DNA of 64,000 nucleotides from Albugo candida. Lineage: Eukaryota; Oomycota; Peronosporomycetes; Albuginales; Albuginaceae. The position numbers and the translations under genes were made by a program. Below, piece after piece: positions 22,399-32,988 of the stretch. The notes beneath the pieces were generated by a model. The model was given only the letters and a program-made list of their open reading frames with translations. It had not been told where the DNA came from and searched no databases. The stretch's first letter is position 1, and every line of letters starts with the position of its first letter. The stretch covers positions 248,001 through 312,000 of the forward strand of contig CAJNAR010000151.1 of assembly GCA_905220665.1 (NCBI GenBank), read 5' to 3'.

Positions 22399-22989
22399 TC
22401 CTCCCGGAATTGACTTCTCGTTGTCGTTTCTTGAAATCGGCGATGAGAACATTCCAATGAGAAACATGACGAATATCTTGCTCCCGCTCCCATGTAGCTT
22501 CGTGCTCGAGTAATCCATACCATTTCACGAGCCATTCAGGTATACAGTTGAGTTGACGCTTCTGAAGAAGCTGTTTAATGATGTGCATCGTGTCACCACT
22601 GTCCTCGTCAAAAATAAGTCGGGATGATTTCGGAATCGGACGAGTTTAAAATCGAGGTAGATTTCCCACATAGTGACTCAGCACGTCAATATTGAAAGTA
22701 GAGTACAAACGACTCATACTCCGCGGAAGCTTTAATTGCGCAACATTCGAGTTGACCATTTTAAAAATTTGAAATGTTCCAACTTTTGCGAGCAGCTAAT
22801 TTGGCGCGTTATCCATCAATGTCTTGTGTCACATGTTTCGCAGGAATGCGACGAGTATCCAGAATGACCAAATCTCCAATTTTGAAAGTAATCTCGGTGC
22901 GTTTTCTGTCGTAGTACTTCTTTTGACGATCCTGAGCTTGAAGAAAATGTTTCGTGGCTAGATCAATGATTTCTTGACGACGGTGTTGA
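22394..22989 (-). pseudogene. Integrase C-terminal and chromodomain-like part of the gypsy element
   Basis: Just beyond the MULE the integrase C-terminus reads QHRRQEIIDLATKHFLQAQ and KYYDRKRTEITFKIGDLVIL. The tail, WLVKWYGL and EATWEREQDI (about 22480-22550), has the chromodomain pattern used by chromoviruses to bind modified histones. The stretch between about 22590 and 22810 contains stops. Confidence 0.8.
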
Positions 22990-22998
22990 AAATATTTC

Positions 22999-23122
22999 GG
23001 GGTTATAAAAAATATACTCCAAGATAAATGAAAAATAAAATAAAAATACCACAAGATTGAATAATAAAAAAAATGTACCAAGGATGTGTACTATACGTAC
23101 GAATATACACATGCCTGGGATC
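22999..23122 (+). repeat. Left terminal inverted repeat of the MULE
   Basis: These 124 bp are inverted relative to 25576-25699 with two mismatches. The repeat is very AT-rich and ends inward at CCTGGGATC. Confidence 0.95.
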
Positions 23123-23634
23123 ATAGAGAAATATGGATTTTTGGCGTTGATATTCATACAAATTCGTCATAACGATATGAGGGAGTTTTAGCATTCGCGG
23201 TGGTCCGGTGGTGTCAGATCGGTTTATGTATCCATAGGTCACTGGATTGTTCACCATGAGGATTGTTGACAAGCAATTACCATTTTCACAGAATACAGAC
23301 CTTCTACGACGCAATGATCATTATACTGTGTTAACGCAGGGAGACCGACTATGTCGTGAATGTAGCAAAACTAACTGCCAGTATGCTAAATGCTTCGATC
23401 AAGTCACGCAGCGAAAATGTCTTTCGAGTGAATTATCACTCTGTAAGACTGTACCATTTCCGTCTTCTGCTGCTCAGACGATATTTGGCCAATATCCCAT
23501 TCTGTTTACTCTATGATCCTCAGAGCTGTAATTTGTGTAATACTGCCACGTGGCAGACCTTTGATGTCCTACCCCCGCTACCTCTTACTGACCACACATC
23601 ACCATTTGTGATTTTGCGCATTTCAACACCAGCG

Positions 23635-25388
23635 ATGGAAAGCGACGACGAGCAACAGCAAACTGGCAGCTTCTTCGAGGACAGGTGTTACGCTAATAAA
23701 AGCGATATCATTCAAGCAGTAATTGAGTTCAACCGAAAGTGCAACCGTCCGTTTCGTGTGGTGTCAAGTGATAAACGGCGTTACAAAGCAGTGTGCACAC
23801 AACATGGCTGTTTCTTCGTTGTGCAGTTTGCCTTTTCGCAAACATTCAGCCCTCCAACAAAGTTTGCTTTGCACTCCTGTCAAGTATCCGAATCGTCCAA
23901 GGCGTCTCGTAGATATGCAACTGCGAAAAATAAATTGCTGTATAACCTGCTGTCAGAGATATGGCCATGACCTCCGGCAGGAAAGTGACACCCGTGATGA
24001 TCCAAATGAAGTTGAAGAACGAAGGGATTTCTGCCACCTATATGAACTGTGTTCATGCTCTCAAAAGGTTGAAGCTCGAGTTATTCGGAAGTGATATTGA
24101 GCAATACAGCCTCATTCCATCCTACATGGCTGAACTGAAGATTCGAGGTCACGAAGCCAAGCTTGATATCGTGGATACTGAATTTATGCGGTTGAGTGTC
24201 ATTTTCCGAGAAGGGCTTCAAGCATATAAGCCATACAGCGAGCGTGGGATATCCGTGGATGGCACATTTATGAAGACGTCCGTCGTTGGGATTCTCCTTG
24301 TAGCGTGCTTTCGAAATGGAAACAACGAGATCCAAATTATCGGAGTCGGGCTCGTATCGGTGGAGAATGAAGATAACTGCACCTGGTTTTTGAAGTTCCT
24401 ACTCTCCCACCTCCAGCCAACTCCAGCATTCGTGATATCGGATAGGGACAAGGGACTTATGAAAGCTATGCAGACAACGGCACCAGACGTCCCACACTTT
24501 TTTTGCTTTCGGCATTTGATGGAGAATTTTAACAAGAAATACAAGTCCAAGATGTTGAAGAATTTGGCGTGGATATTGGCTCGCTCACGGACAACTGTGG
24601 AGAACGAGAAGGCGGTATCGAATATCGCCAGTTTGGACAGCAGTGCGTTGGCGTGGCTTCAGGAGGTTGGCCGTGAAAAATGGTCAACAGCTTACTCACC
24701 ATGTCCAAGATACAACACTTTGACATCAAATAACGTGGAAATGGTAAACAGCGTGTTCAAGGGAATTCGGAGCCTTCCTGTCATCGACTGCTTAATGGGG
24801 ATCGAGCGTTACGTGGCGTGCAAGTGGGCTGAAAACGTTAGCAAAAGGAATGGGTGGGGAGTACTAACTCCATATGCATCGCGCAAGGTGGATAAAATAC
24901 TGGCCGCTGCGAAGTGGGGTGAAATTGATGAATGCTCGACCTCATGCTTCATCGTCGCAATCCGTTCAGGTGTGGGGAATATTCCGGTGAAGTTTGCAGT
25001 TCAATTCTGTGATAAAGTTGTACATTCCTCGTGTGGTTACTTCGAAGATGTTGGCTCGCCTTGCGTTCATGCACTACTAGCACTGAGGCATTCCGAAAAA
25101 TTGCCCAACATGGTCACGTATTTTCACGACTCCTGGAAATCATCGACATTTGCAGCCGCCTATTCTGAGAGATCCGAAGATAAAATATTGCCGCTCGTGC
25201 TAAAAGATGTCCTTACAAGTGGTGTGTGCAACGCTCCATCTATTTCGAAAAAAAGAGGGCACCCAAAGAAGAAGCGGATCCCATCACAACAAGCTACTGA
25301 GAAAATTGAAAAGCGCCAAACCAGAAGATGTGGAATGTGCAACCATTTTGGTCACAATCGTAGGACCTGTCCGATCAGGGACGCATGA
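23635..25388 (+). pseudogene. MULE transposase (one frameshift)
   Basis: The transposase cuts and pastes the MULE. The N-terminal frame from ATG 23635 (MESDDEQQQ) holds a MuDR-type DNA-binding domain and stops at 23970. The catalytic part continues in another frame from 23961 to 25388 (475 residues). I saw no GT-AG intron at the overlap, so this is probably a one-base frameshift. The catalytic part shows Asp in SVDGTF, Asp in VISDRDKG and Glu in NNVEMVNSVF. A SWIM zinc finger follows (SSCGYFEDVGSPCVHALL), then a basic, AT-hook-like stretch (KKRGHPKKKR) and a C-terminal knuckle, CGMCNHFGHNRRTC. All catalytic and zinc residues are kept, so decay is slight. The N-terminal start could lie upstream, since that frame is open from 23356. 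Confidence 0.9.
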
Positions 25389-25575
25389 TTGTATGCTTCG
25401 TTGTCTCTACTACATAGTGCATATTGATCAGAGGTTTTTCATCCAAGACTGGGTTTTCCTCGCTATAAATACAGAAAAATATTCGGAAATGCGGATGGTT
25501 CGAGACAAGTGAGTACGTTTCTTCGTACTATGATATAGCTGAATTGAGAAGAATTACGTGGAAATCATCCTGTTA

Positions 25576-25699
25576 GATCCCAGGCATGTGTATATTCGTA
25601 CGTATAGTACACATCCTTGGTACATTTTTATTATTATTCAATCTTGTGGTATTTTTATTTTATTTTTCATTTATCTTGGTGTATATTTTTTATAACCCC
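25576..25699 (-). repeat. Right terminal inverted repeat of the MULE
   Basis: The inverted partner of 22999-23122. The 9-bp target duplicate follows at 25700-25708. Confidence 0.95.
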
Positions 25700-25732
25700 A
25701 AATATTTCGCATACTCAGCGATTCCATGTTGC

Positions 25733-25988
25733 CCTCGATTGTCAAGGATTTCATTACACTGTTTATCTGGTTTTTTTAACTACCTTCCTTATCCTATCAT
25801 GAGTCCCTGACCGTATGAATATCACTTAAGTCTGACCTCAAACCTAGGGAGGCAGATATTTTCCAAGCTTATTGCTTGGGTGGGCTCAAACCGCTGCCCA
25901 CACTGCCGGGAATCGAACTAACGACCTCCGGCAGGGGGTCCGTGCGCTCAAGTGCTTAACCGACTGAGCTGGGTACGGAGAACCCCAA
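25733..25988 (-). mobile_element. tRNA-derived SINE inserted in the gypsy integrase
   Basis: This 256-bp block is flanked by the direct repeat CATGTTGC (25725-25732 and 25989-25996). On the minus strand its head carries a box A-like CCAGCTCAGTCGGTTAAGC and a box B-like GTTCGATTCC, spaced as in a tRNA gene, so RNA polymerase III could transcribe it. The anticodon arm is not a functional tRNA, and a non-tRNA body of about 150 bp follows. The gypsy integrase frame resumes on both sides. SINEs of this kind are known in Phytophthora. Confidence 0.85.
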
Positions 25989-25996
25989 CATGTTGC

Positions 25997-26583
25997 ACTT
26001 GAGTTGTGACGCTAGGAGTACTTAGCGGATTCAACGGATTGCGTTCCTTGCGACCAGTATCAATTTCGAAAGGTGACATACCAGTTAATGCACTTACGAG
26101 AGTGGAATGAGCATATTCAATTGTTCCTAAATAATCGGAACAATCACGTCCATGATACGAAATCATACAGCGTAGAGTGTCTTCCGAAATCATATTTTGA
26201 CGCTCCGTTTGTCCGTCGGCTTGTGCCCGATATGAAGTTGTCATATGCAGACGAATTCCCATCAACTTAGCAAGAGAGGACCAAAACTTCGAAACAAACT
26301 TGGAATCTCGATCGCTGATAATAATCGATGGTAGACCATGATGACGAACGACACAATCAAAGAAATGACACGCTGTAATATGTGCATCATCATTGCGATT
26401 GCACGACCGACATTTTGACCGTTTAAAAAATTTGTCGACAACTGTCATGACAGCATCAAATCCGTTTGATTTCGGTAATATCGTAATGAAATCCATGGAG
26501 ATAACTGACCAACATTCTTCCGGAATCGGGATTGGAATCATTTTTCCATTCTTGCGAGCGTTGCTGGTTTCCAGCGAGTGCAT
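25997..26583 (-). pseudogene. Integrase core of the gypsy element
   Basis: An open stretch gives MDFITILPKSNGFDAVMTVV (first Asp) and IISDRDSKFVSKFW (second Asp). After that come YRAQADGQTERQN, with the catalytic Glu, and LTGMSPFEIDTGRK. The active site looks intact. The frame ends where the SINE inserted. Confidence 0.88.
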
Positions 26584-26589
26584 GTTTCA

Positions 26590-27700
26590 CAATTCGTACG
26601 TAATCTCGAACGTCTTGATTTAATGTAGGCCAAGGATAATGTTCGTTGAGCACCAGGATGTGCGTCAATGTTGGAGTCATGAAAGCATGAGATGATAGAA
26701 GTTCGAAGATAATTATCTTTTGTGTTTGGTACACACGCATCATCATTTGTGGCTTGAAGTAAAGCAAACCTTCGTGTTTGACATATAGTGAGTCTGGACG
26801 TTTGAACTTTTCGGCATAATCTGGGCAAGTACGATATCCACTCGCAAATTCCTTACAAACCGAATTTGACCAGCCAAGCGAGCTCCAATTGTGAGATTCT
26901 TGTGTCACATTAACAGTCCCAGGAGAAGGCTCGGTAGCGCGTATAGAACGCGACGTACTTGATCTTTCATGTATATCGCCACTAGTAAGCGTCAAATCAC
27001 CAACACCAAAGTCGCTGATAGCATCCCGTGCCGTTGACAATTTGGAACCTCGATGTGATAAAGCATCGGCTACCACATTCAAATGACCTTGAACGTGATG
27101 CAGCTTGAATGTAAATTGCGGAAAGAATGTCAAATATAGAGCCAGCTTTAGCGAAACTTTCGGACGAAGCAGATAATATTTGCATGCCGTGTTATCAGTG
27201 TAGATGGCAAATTCACGACCATAAAGATAATGGCGCCACTTTTACAATGCAAGCTTGATTGCAAGAAGTTCCTTTTCATGTGTCGGTCAAGTAAGCTCAT
27301 GCAAATTCAGCTTCTTGGAAAAGAAGGCAATGGGATGATCGCAACAAGAATGAAGATGAGAAAGAACACCACCAAATAAATAGTCAGAGACGTCCGTTGC
27401 CACAATATATAGTATGGCATGATCTGGTAATTTCAACACAGGTGCGTCTTGAAGAGCGGCCTTGAAATGCTCAAACGCATGAGTCTGGCCATCCTTGCAT
27501 TCCCAAACATGCTCTATCTTGACAAGAGAGCCAAGTGGTAACGCAAGAGTTGCGTATTCACGAATGAACCGACGGTAGTAAGCAGCCAAACCCAAGAAAC
27601 TTGATAGTTGTTTCAGATTTGTAGGAGTCGGCCACTTTGCAATAGCTTCTGCCTTCCGAGTATCCACTGTAAGTCCCTTAGTCGAACTTGTATGACCTAG
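26590..27700 (-). pseudogene. RNase H and integrase zinc region of the gypsy element
   Basis: RT connection and RNase H blocks are seen at 27287-27667 (WPTPTNLKQLSSFLGLAAYY, ATDVSDYLFGGVL) and around 27100-27200. FKLHHVQGHLNVVADALSHR (about 27050-27115) is the conserved end of RNase H. An integrase HHCC-like block with LNEHYPWPTLNQDVRDYV lies near 26600-26680. Frame changes occur near 27285 and in the zinc region. Confidence 0.82.
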
Positions 27701-28490
27701 AAACTTTACTCCTGACTGGACAAAATGACATTCGGACTGATGGTAGAATTACTTCTCACACCGACGAACTCCAAACAGAATGCGAAGATGTCCAACGTGT
27801 TCGTCCAGACTAGTGGAGAACACACAAATGTCATCTAGATAGACAACAATGAAGTTGTTTTTCGCAAAAAGTACTCGCATGAGACGAGAGCAAACACCAG
27901 GCATACCAGCTAATCCCATAGGAGCCACGCACCACTGATAGGTTTCAGCATGTGTGCGAAAGGCGGTATACTTGTGGCTTTGAATGCGATCCGCATTTAA
28001 TGATAGCCTTGGGCCAGATCCAGAACTGAAAAAATGACACAACCACACATCTGATCAAGAGTTCGTCGATGCGAGGAAGTGGTATCTTCGGAATGATCGT
28101 CTGCGAATTGACGTAACGGTAATCAATAACCCATCGAAGAGGTAGATGTGCGTTGTCCGAGCGTACCCACTCGGATCGTGATATGTTTTGACCAGTGCTT
28201 AATTACACCAAAATATATTTGATACCCATGGGGAGTCGGAAATCTCGATCCAACCTTTCTTGAGCTTTTCCGTGACAAACATGTCAAGTGCATCTTGTTC
28301 GACATTAGATAGGCGAAACGGTGCACGGTTGCTAGGTACAGTATCCGGTTTCATGATTTAAGCAAAGTCCACACGACGTGAAGGTGGAAGTCCAAACGGA
28401 AGTGTCTCTGGAAAGAAATCTTAGAACTCGTTCAAAAGAGTAGTAATTGATTGAGGTATTGTATCACTCTCCGTCATAACAGCGCAGATC
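27700..28490 (-). pseudogene. Reverse transcriptase of the gypsy element
   Basis: AFRTHAETYQWCVAPMGLAG and VVYLDDICVFS (near 27835) are the classical gypsy RT blocks, and YLDD keeps the catalytic pair. The N-terminal blocks at about 28060-28340 are in other frames (SGYQIYFG, LDALFVTEKLKK-like reading), so several shifts separate them. Confidence 0.8.
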
Positions 28491-28740
28491 GTTACGCGAT
28501 ACACTTCGTCGTACCCATGCTTCTTGACTTTGCGTCTGAATCAACTACAGCAATTTCCATATCGATTACATTGCTTTTATCCCTAGTAGTGCATGTCGAA
28601 GGCACGCACTGATGTGGAAATGAAATCTCATAAGAACGCCAATCAAGCTGACGTTGAAACTTGGTAAACCATGGGTTTCCCAAGATGACGTTATGAGCAG
28701 AACCCAATGGCCATTCCATGACTTGTAAATCGCAAAATCT

Positions 28741-29247
28741 TTATCGATCAAATACGATATTCGCAGCACCCTTTTTGATGGAGCGGGCTCTAGTGGAAGT
28801 TCCATCAAATCGTGTAACGTGGTAGACACCAGATTGTGTCAGTTTCTTCACCAAGCCGGGACGAACAACATTACAGGTTACACCGCTATCAAACATAATA
28901 GTGACAGATGTTCCATCACAAGTTCCTTTTTTACGAATAAGTTCATTCTCTGGATGCACCGGATCCATAGTCGACGTCGAAATCTCTTCCATTTCGACAA
29001 TTTCTACTTCTTTCCCGGAACTTGTAACAAAAGGTAACGAGTAAGTCGCTCTAGGAGACGTGGAAGCATTGAAGCTTACAGCCGCTTGTTCATGCCGAGC
29101 GCTATGAGCTTGCTTCCCCTTATTCTTCAGCTTGTAACAGTGTTCGATGACGTGACCGGGCTTCTTAAAGTAGCGACATTTCTTCGACGAAGAAGCTGAT
29201 GATGAGGAGGAGCGACGATGTTTGGTAAATCCAAAGTCAATCTCCAT
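28741..29247 (-). pseudogene. Zinc knuckle and protease of the gypsy element
   Basis: The frame reads a knuckle as CRYFKKPGHVIEHC, where the second cysteine is Phe, so zinc binding is likely lost. It then reaches an aspartic protease motif, TIMFDSGVTCNVV, with DSG intact. The protease continues in another frame beyond 28741 (28566-28829 region). Confidence 0.8.
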
Positions 29248-29492
29248 TGGTTACGAGTCACTCTCTTGCACGCGCGGCGATGCAGGTCGTTGATGGTGAT
29301 AATGTTGATTGAAAGTTGCACGTGATCGGTTTTGCGACTATACCGGTGGACGGTAGTTCTTCCCGCGGACACGATGAGATCGATCATACTCCAACGTAAT
29401 CTACATGGCTTGTGAAACTGCGGCACACCGAGGGTATTGCACTGCTTCCCGTGTGGACTCACTAGTCCTCGCGTAAAGTAGATAATTTTATC

Positions 29493-29888
29493 CTACTCGC
29501 TCATTTCCGTAACTTGCATGATAGCTTCAGTGAAACGTGAGATATAAACTTCCAGGTTTGGACAACTTTTCTGTTTGAGTGCGTACAATTGATCACGCAA
29601 GCGTTCTTGTAGATCAGGGGGTACAAAATCTTCATTTACTTGAACGATGAGGTCTTGAATGTCTTTGATACATGGCTTGTTCAACTCGTACCAAGCTGCG
29701 GCATTCCCTTTGAAATTGGCGGTCGTGATTGCCGAAATACGAGCGCTTTGACTGACATCGCGCCAGTCGGTACTCTTAGCTTCGAAGTACTCATCCAGTT
29801 GCTCAAAGTACAGATCCACGGACTCGCCCATTTTACCATGGAGTTGAGGTAAGCTGATACCTTCAACTTTTATTTCACGCTTGGTCAT
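29493..29888 (-). pseudogene. Gag of the gypsy element
   Basis: Starting MTKREIKVEGISLPQLHGK at 29888, this has the retrotransposon Gag fold signature WYELNKP and LRDQLYALKQ. It ends at a stop (29493) before the zinc-knuckle frame, so at least one shift separates them. The start is about 255 bp inside the right LTR. Confidence 0.85.
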
Positions 29889-30143
29889 AGCTTCAGCAAT
29901 TGCTGTTGTTTTTCGACTAATTCGATCAATCTTTTCGAGATGGTGTTGGGGACCATCGTTGGGAGTTCAATGACGTCATGATAACCAAGAAAAACTAAAA
30001 TAAGCTAACCAAATAGAGCCGGACAAACGACAAACACTCGGCGAGCGGCTTTCCCAATGTCATGACGCTAGATAGCGCGTAAGGAAAACTCTTTCCGGAC
30101 GACCAACAACCTTTGAGTTATGTGACCAACAAGTGCTACCGGT

Positions 30144-30326
30144 TGTAACGCCGGCAGGAGGGAGTGAGAGGAAGCAAAGGAAGATATTTGCTGGCGGATT
30201 TCTATTTGGTAAAAAATGGAAAGTGAGATTTTTTAATTAATCAATCCTGGTTCACCTATCTGATTGGCTAATCCAGTTCTCCAATCATATAGAACTATGA
30301 TTGCATGTGCAATCGAGGTTGTTACA
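30144..30326 (-). repeat. 5' LTR of the gypsy element
   Basis: This 183-bp block is the partner of 22218-22398 and is followed by the target duplicate AATAG at 30327-30331. Inside the element the minus-strand primer region begins ACCGGTAGCACTTG. I could not assign it to a tRNA. Confidence 0.92.
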
Positions 30327-30331
30327 AATAG

Positions 30332-32757
30332 CCGATGTAGACGAGGTCCTCATTTGATCTAAGTCGTTCATTACCAGTTACTGGCGATAACGCATCCATG
30401 TGTCGAAACAATGATTCAATCTTGCTGTAATATGATCAGACAACAACGTCGAATTCCTGATGCCCCTCGTGTTCAGAATCAATCTCACAAGAAAACATCT
30501 AGACGTTTGTATTGATCTAAAGAAGTGCGCCTTCGGAGCATTCATCAAAGAAGGTCCAACACATCTTAGGTCGCATTCACCATGCCTTGATCCGGAATAA
30601 TAGGGTGATGACTCGAGGGTTGTCTGTTTCTAGGAATATAGCTGTCTGGTTTCATCAGAAGCTTACGAATATTGTTCTTGACTCTAATGCAAAATCAACC
30701 GCCGTCGACGAAATTCTCGTGTGTGATCAAATTGGCATGTTTACCGGGTTCATCGCATGCATCGCGACAGACAATTTGTTTTCCAACAAAACTTGAACAA
30801 AATATTGTAGCCATCGAGTTCTGCTGCTGTTACATTGTGATCGTGCTTATATTGAAATGAAATTGCTGGCTTTTATAGTGGAAGCAGCTTTTCATTCTTC
30901 ACGAAGTTTAATTTGGATGGAGTGATGGGGATTTTTTTCAGCAAAAGCATTATATCAAAAGAAAGGGCCACAGGTTACCGTCCAGAACTGATATGTCGAA
31001 TTACTGAATATCACGCAATGATTACAAAGCGATAGAAACAACTTCAGCAATTCGTGTCAAATATCAAATATATATGGTACGCTATAAGCATATTTCATCA
31101 AAGCAAGTCAAATATTGAGGTCGGATCCTTAGCTACTGCATTTCCTCAACCCCGATTCAAACCGTTTATGTGTGAAGCAACTCTGCTGCACTTGAGAAAA
31201 GGCGTGAAGATTACTTTATGGAGATTGTGAAGGCCAGTTCCGTCATGTAGCTGCCAAGAAGGTTTCTGACAATACTGTCTGATAGTAGTCACCGCACCTA
31301 CTTCAAACGCATTCGTTGTGAATTACTCCATCTCCCGAAAAGGCCTTGATAGCTGTGTGTGATAGGCATAATCGGTCGAAATCAGGATCTGCATTTGCAC
31401 GGCAGCAAAAAATTACGCGGCAATATTGAAGAACGCAGACGACCCTCACGTTTACGGATATAAGGAACTGTCTGCAAAGCGACTTGAAAGTCATTTGTAG
31501 CAATTATCATAATTCAAACTTAGAACATCCGTATAAGCAATTAATGAGGAAAAAAGGATAAAGCTACGCATCTTGATCCATCTATATCGAAGATAACAAT
31601 CACTTCGGAATATTTGGAACCTTTCTGGTTTAGCTGGAGGCTGCTGGTGTTTTAACGATGCAGTCACATAGGCGACAAGTAGTAAAAGTAAAACAGGAGG
31701 ATTCGCCCACGTATCTGACGTGCATAAACATGGTGGACTTCAGAGGGAGCCAGTGTTTTTTTAGGGATTCAGAAGCTATACAACTAATGTTAGTATGTGT
31801 TTGCAGGCTTGGGCGATTCGAACGCTTCAGCGAGTTATCAATCAATCTGAATGGATGAAATGCGAAGCTGGCGAAGCTAGTGATCAATGGAATTCCGACG
31901 TAATCGATGATGAAGTGGAACTTACATTTGCTCTATGCCTTAATCTATTTCTTCTCGTTATATTTTCCTGTTTCCAAGTATCATTGCCAATCTTATGAAC
32001 CGAGCTTGTGCAATGTCAGCATCACATTGTTCCATGACTAATTTTCATTTCCGTGTGACAATTCCTAATGGATTGGCTCTGACTCGAGTATATACCGAAT
32101 CAGCTAACTTTTGAAATTTCCAAACGCCGGGAGAAGTCGCGGAATTCTCCAATGAGACTTTTGGCTTGAAATCGTGGAAATGAGGAGATGCACGGTTTTT
32201 AGCAATGATGTGTTTTAATCAACTACCGAATTGCGGAAGTTGAAAAGTTGACCGCTGATGCGACTAGAAAGCACAGCTTGTTGATTCTTACTGTGTTATG
32301 ATAGTCGTGTTTCACCAAAGGTGTCTTGATAGGCTAATATCACGGTTGTACAGAAATCATTTACCTTTTCAGTACAAGCTCACAAATGAGGTGATCAGCC
32401 CTAAGTTTAGAATCAGAATTGCACTGCGGCTGAATAGTTGATGTACAAATGGATAATACAGGGATAATACAGAACATTTTAGCGAGGCATCCTGCAGAAT
32501 GCGCTGCAACGCACCTCAGAACGCTCCTTGACCAAGACTCAAGCACCCACTTCTTGAAAATAGCATGAGTGGATCAAGCGAAAAACATATGTCTTGCTCA
32601 TCGACAGGAGATTTCCTGTCGATGAAGAATAGCAATAAGCTCAATGCACAATTCGTGGCATAATTAACTGTGCATTCTACATCGCAAAACAACATAACAA
32701 ACAAAATACTTTTCTATCATGTAATTTTCTATAAATAAAACATAGACCAGACACAAA
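30332..32757. other. Gene-poor spacer
   Basis: About 2.4 kb of AT-rich sequence with no frame over 90 codons and no recognisable repeat ends or RNA gene. Confidence 0.5.
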
Positions 32758-32958
32758 TTGTCAGATGCCGACGCATACCTATACAATCCGTTTCACACAA
32801 AGAATATACCAAGAAAATTAATCGAATCGTGGCGTCGCTCATCTCTAGACACCTTGGATGCCGGCTTTCTTCTGAGTATTTTGAAATTGATTTTCACAAA
32901 TTACGATAATACCATCGCTACTGACTGCATATTATTTACCTATCAATGTACTGTATAA
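32758..32958 (+). CDS. Possible upstream exon of the CxxC-repeat gene
   Basis: A 66-codon frame starting MSDADAYLYNPFHTKNIPRK lies in the same frame as the long frame at 32989 and ends 30 bp before it. A short GT-AG intron of about 40-50 nt across the stop region could join the two, but it would be shorter than the introns seen elsewhere in the window. The link is a guess. Confidence 0.3.
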   Translation: MSDADAYLYNPFHTKNIPRKLIESWRRSSLDTLDAGFLLSILKLIFTNYDNTIATDCILFTYQCTV

Positions 32959-32988
32959 TCATTAAGTCATCACGATACGTTATGAGCT

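Larger units (their letters stand above)
22999..25699 (+). mobile_element. Mutator-like DNA transposon (MULE) inserted in the gypsy integrase
   Basis: The element is 2701 bp with terminal inverted repeats of 124 bp (22999-23122 and 25576-25699) that differ at only two positions. The TIR starts GGGGTTATAAAAAATATAC. A perfect 9-bp duplication, AAATATTTC, flanks it (22990-22998 and 25700-25708), the size expected for Mutator. It carries a plus-strand transposase gene. The near-identical TIRs argue for a recent insertion. Confidence 0.95.
22218..30326 (-). mobile_element. Ty3/gypsy chromoelement, degenerate, interrupted by a MULE and a SINE
   Basis: LTRs at 22218-22398 and 30144-30326 start TGTAACGCCGGC and end GTTGTTACA. 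They are flanked by the 5-bp duplication AATAG (22213-22217 and 30327-30331). On the minus strand the order is gag, zinc knuckle, protease, RT, RNase H, integrase and chromodomain-like C-terminus, the Ty3/gypsy order. The purine stretch GGGAGGA precedes the minus-strand 3' LTR. Without the two insertions the element is about 5.1 kb. All domains are broken by frameshifts and stops. By eye the LTR identity is about 85-90 percent. Confidence 0.93.
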
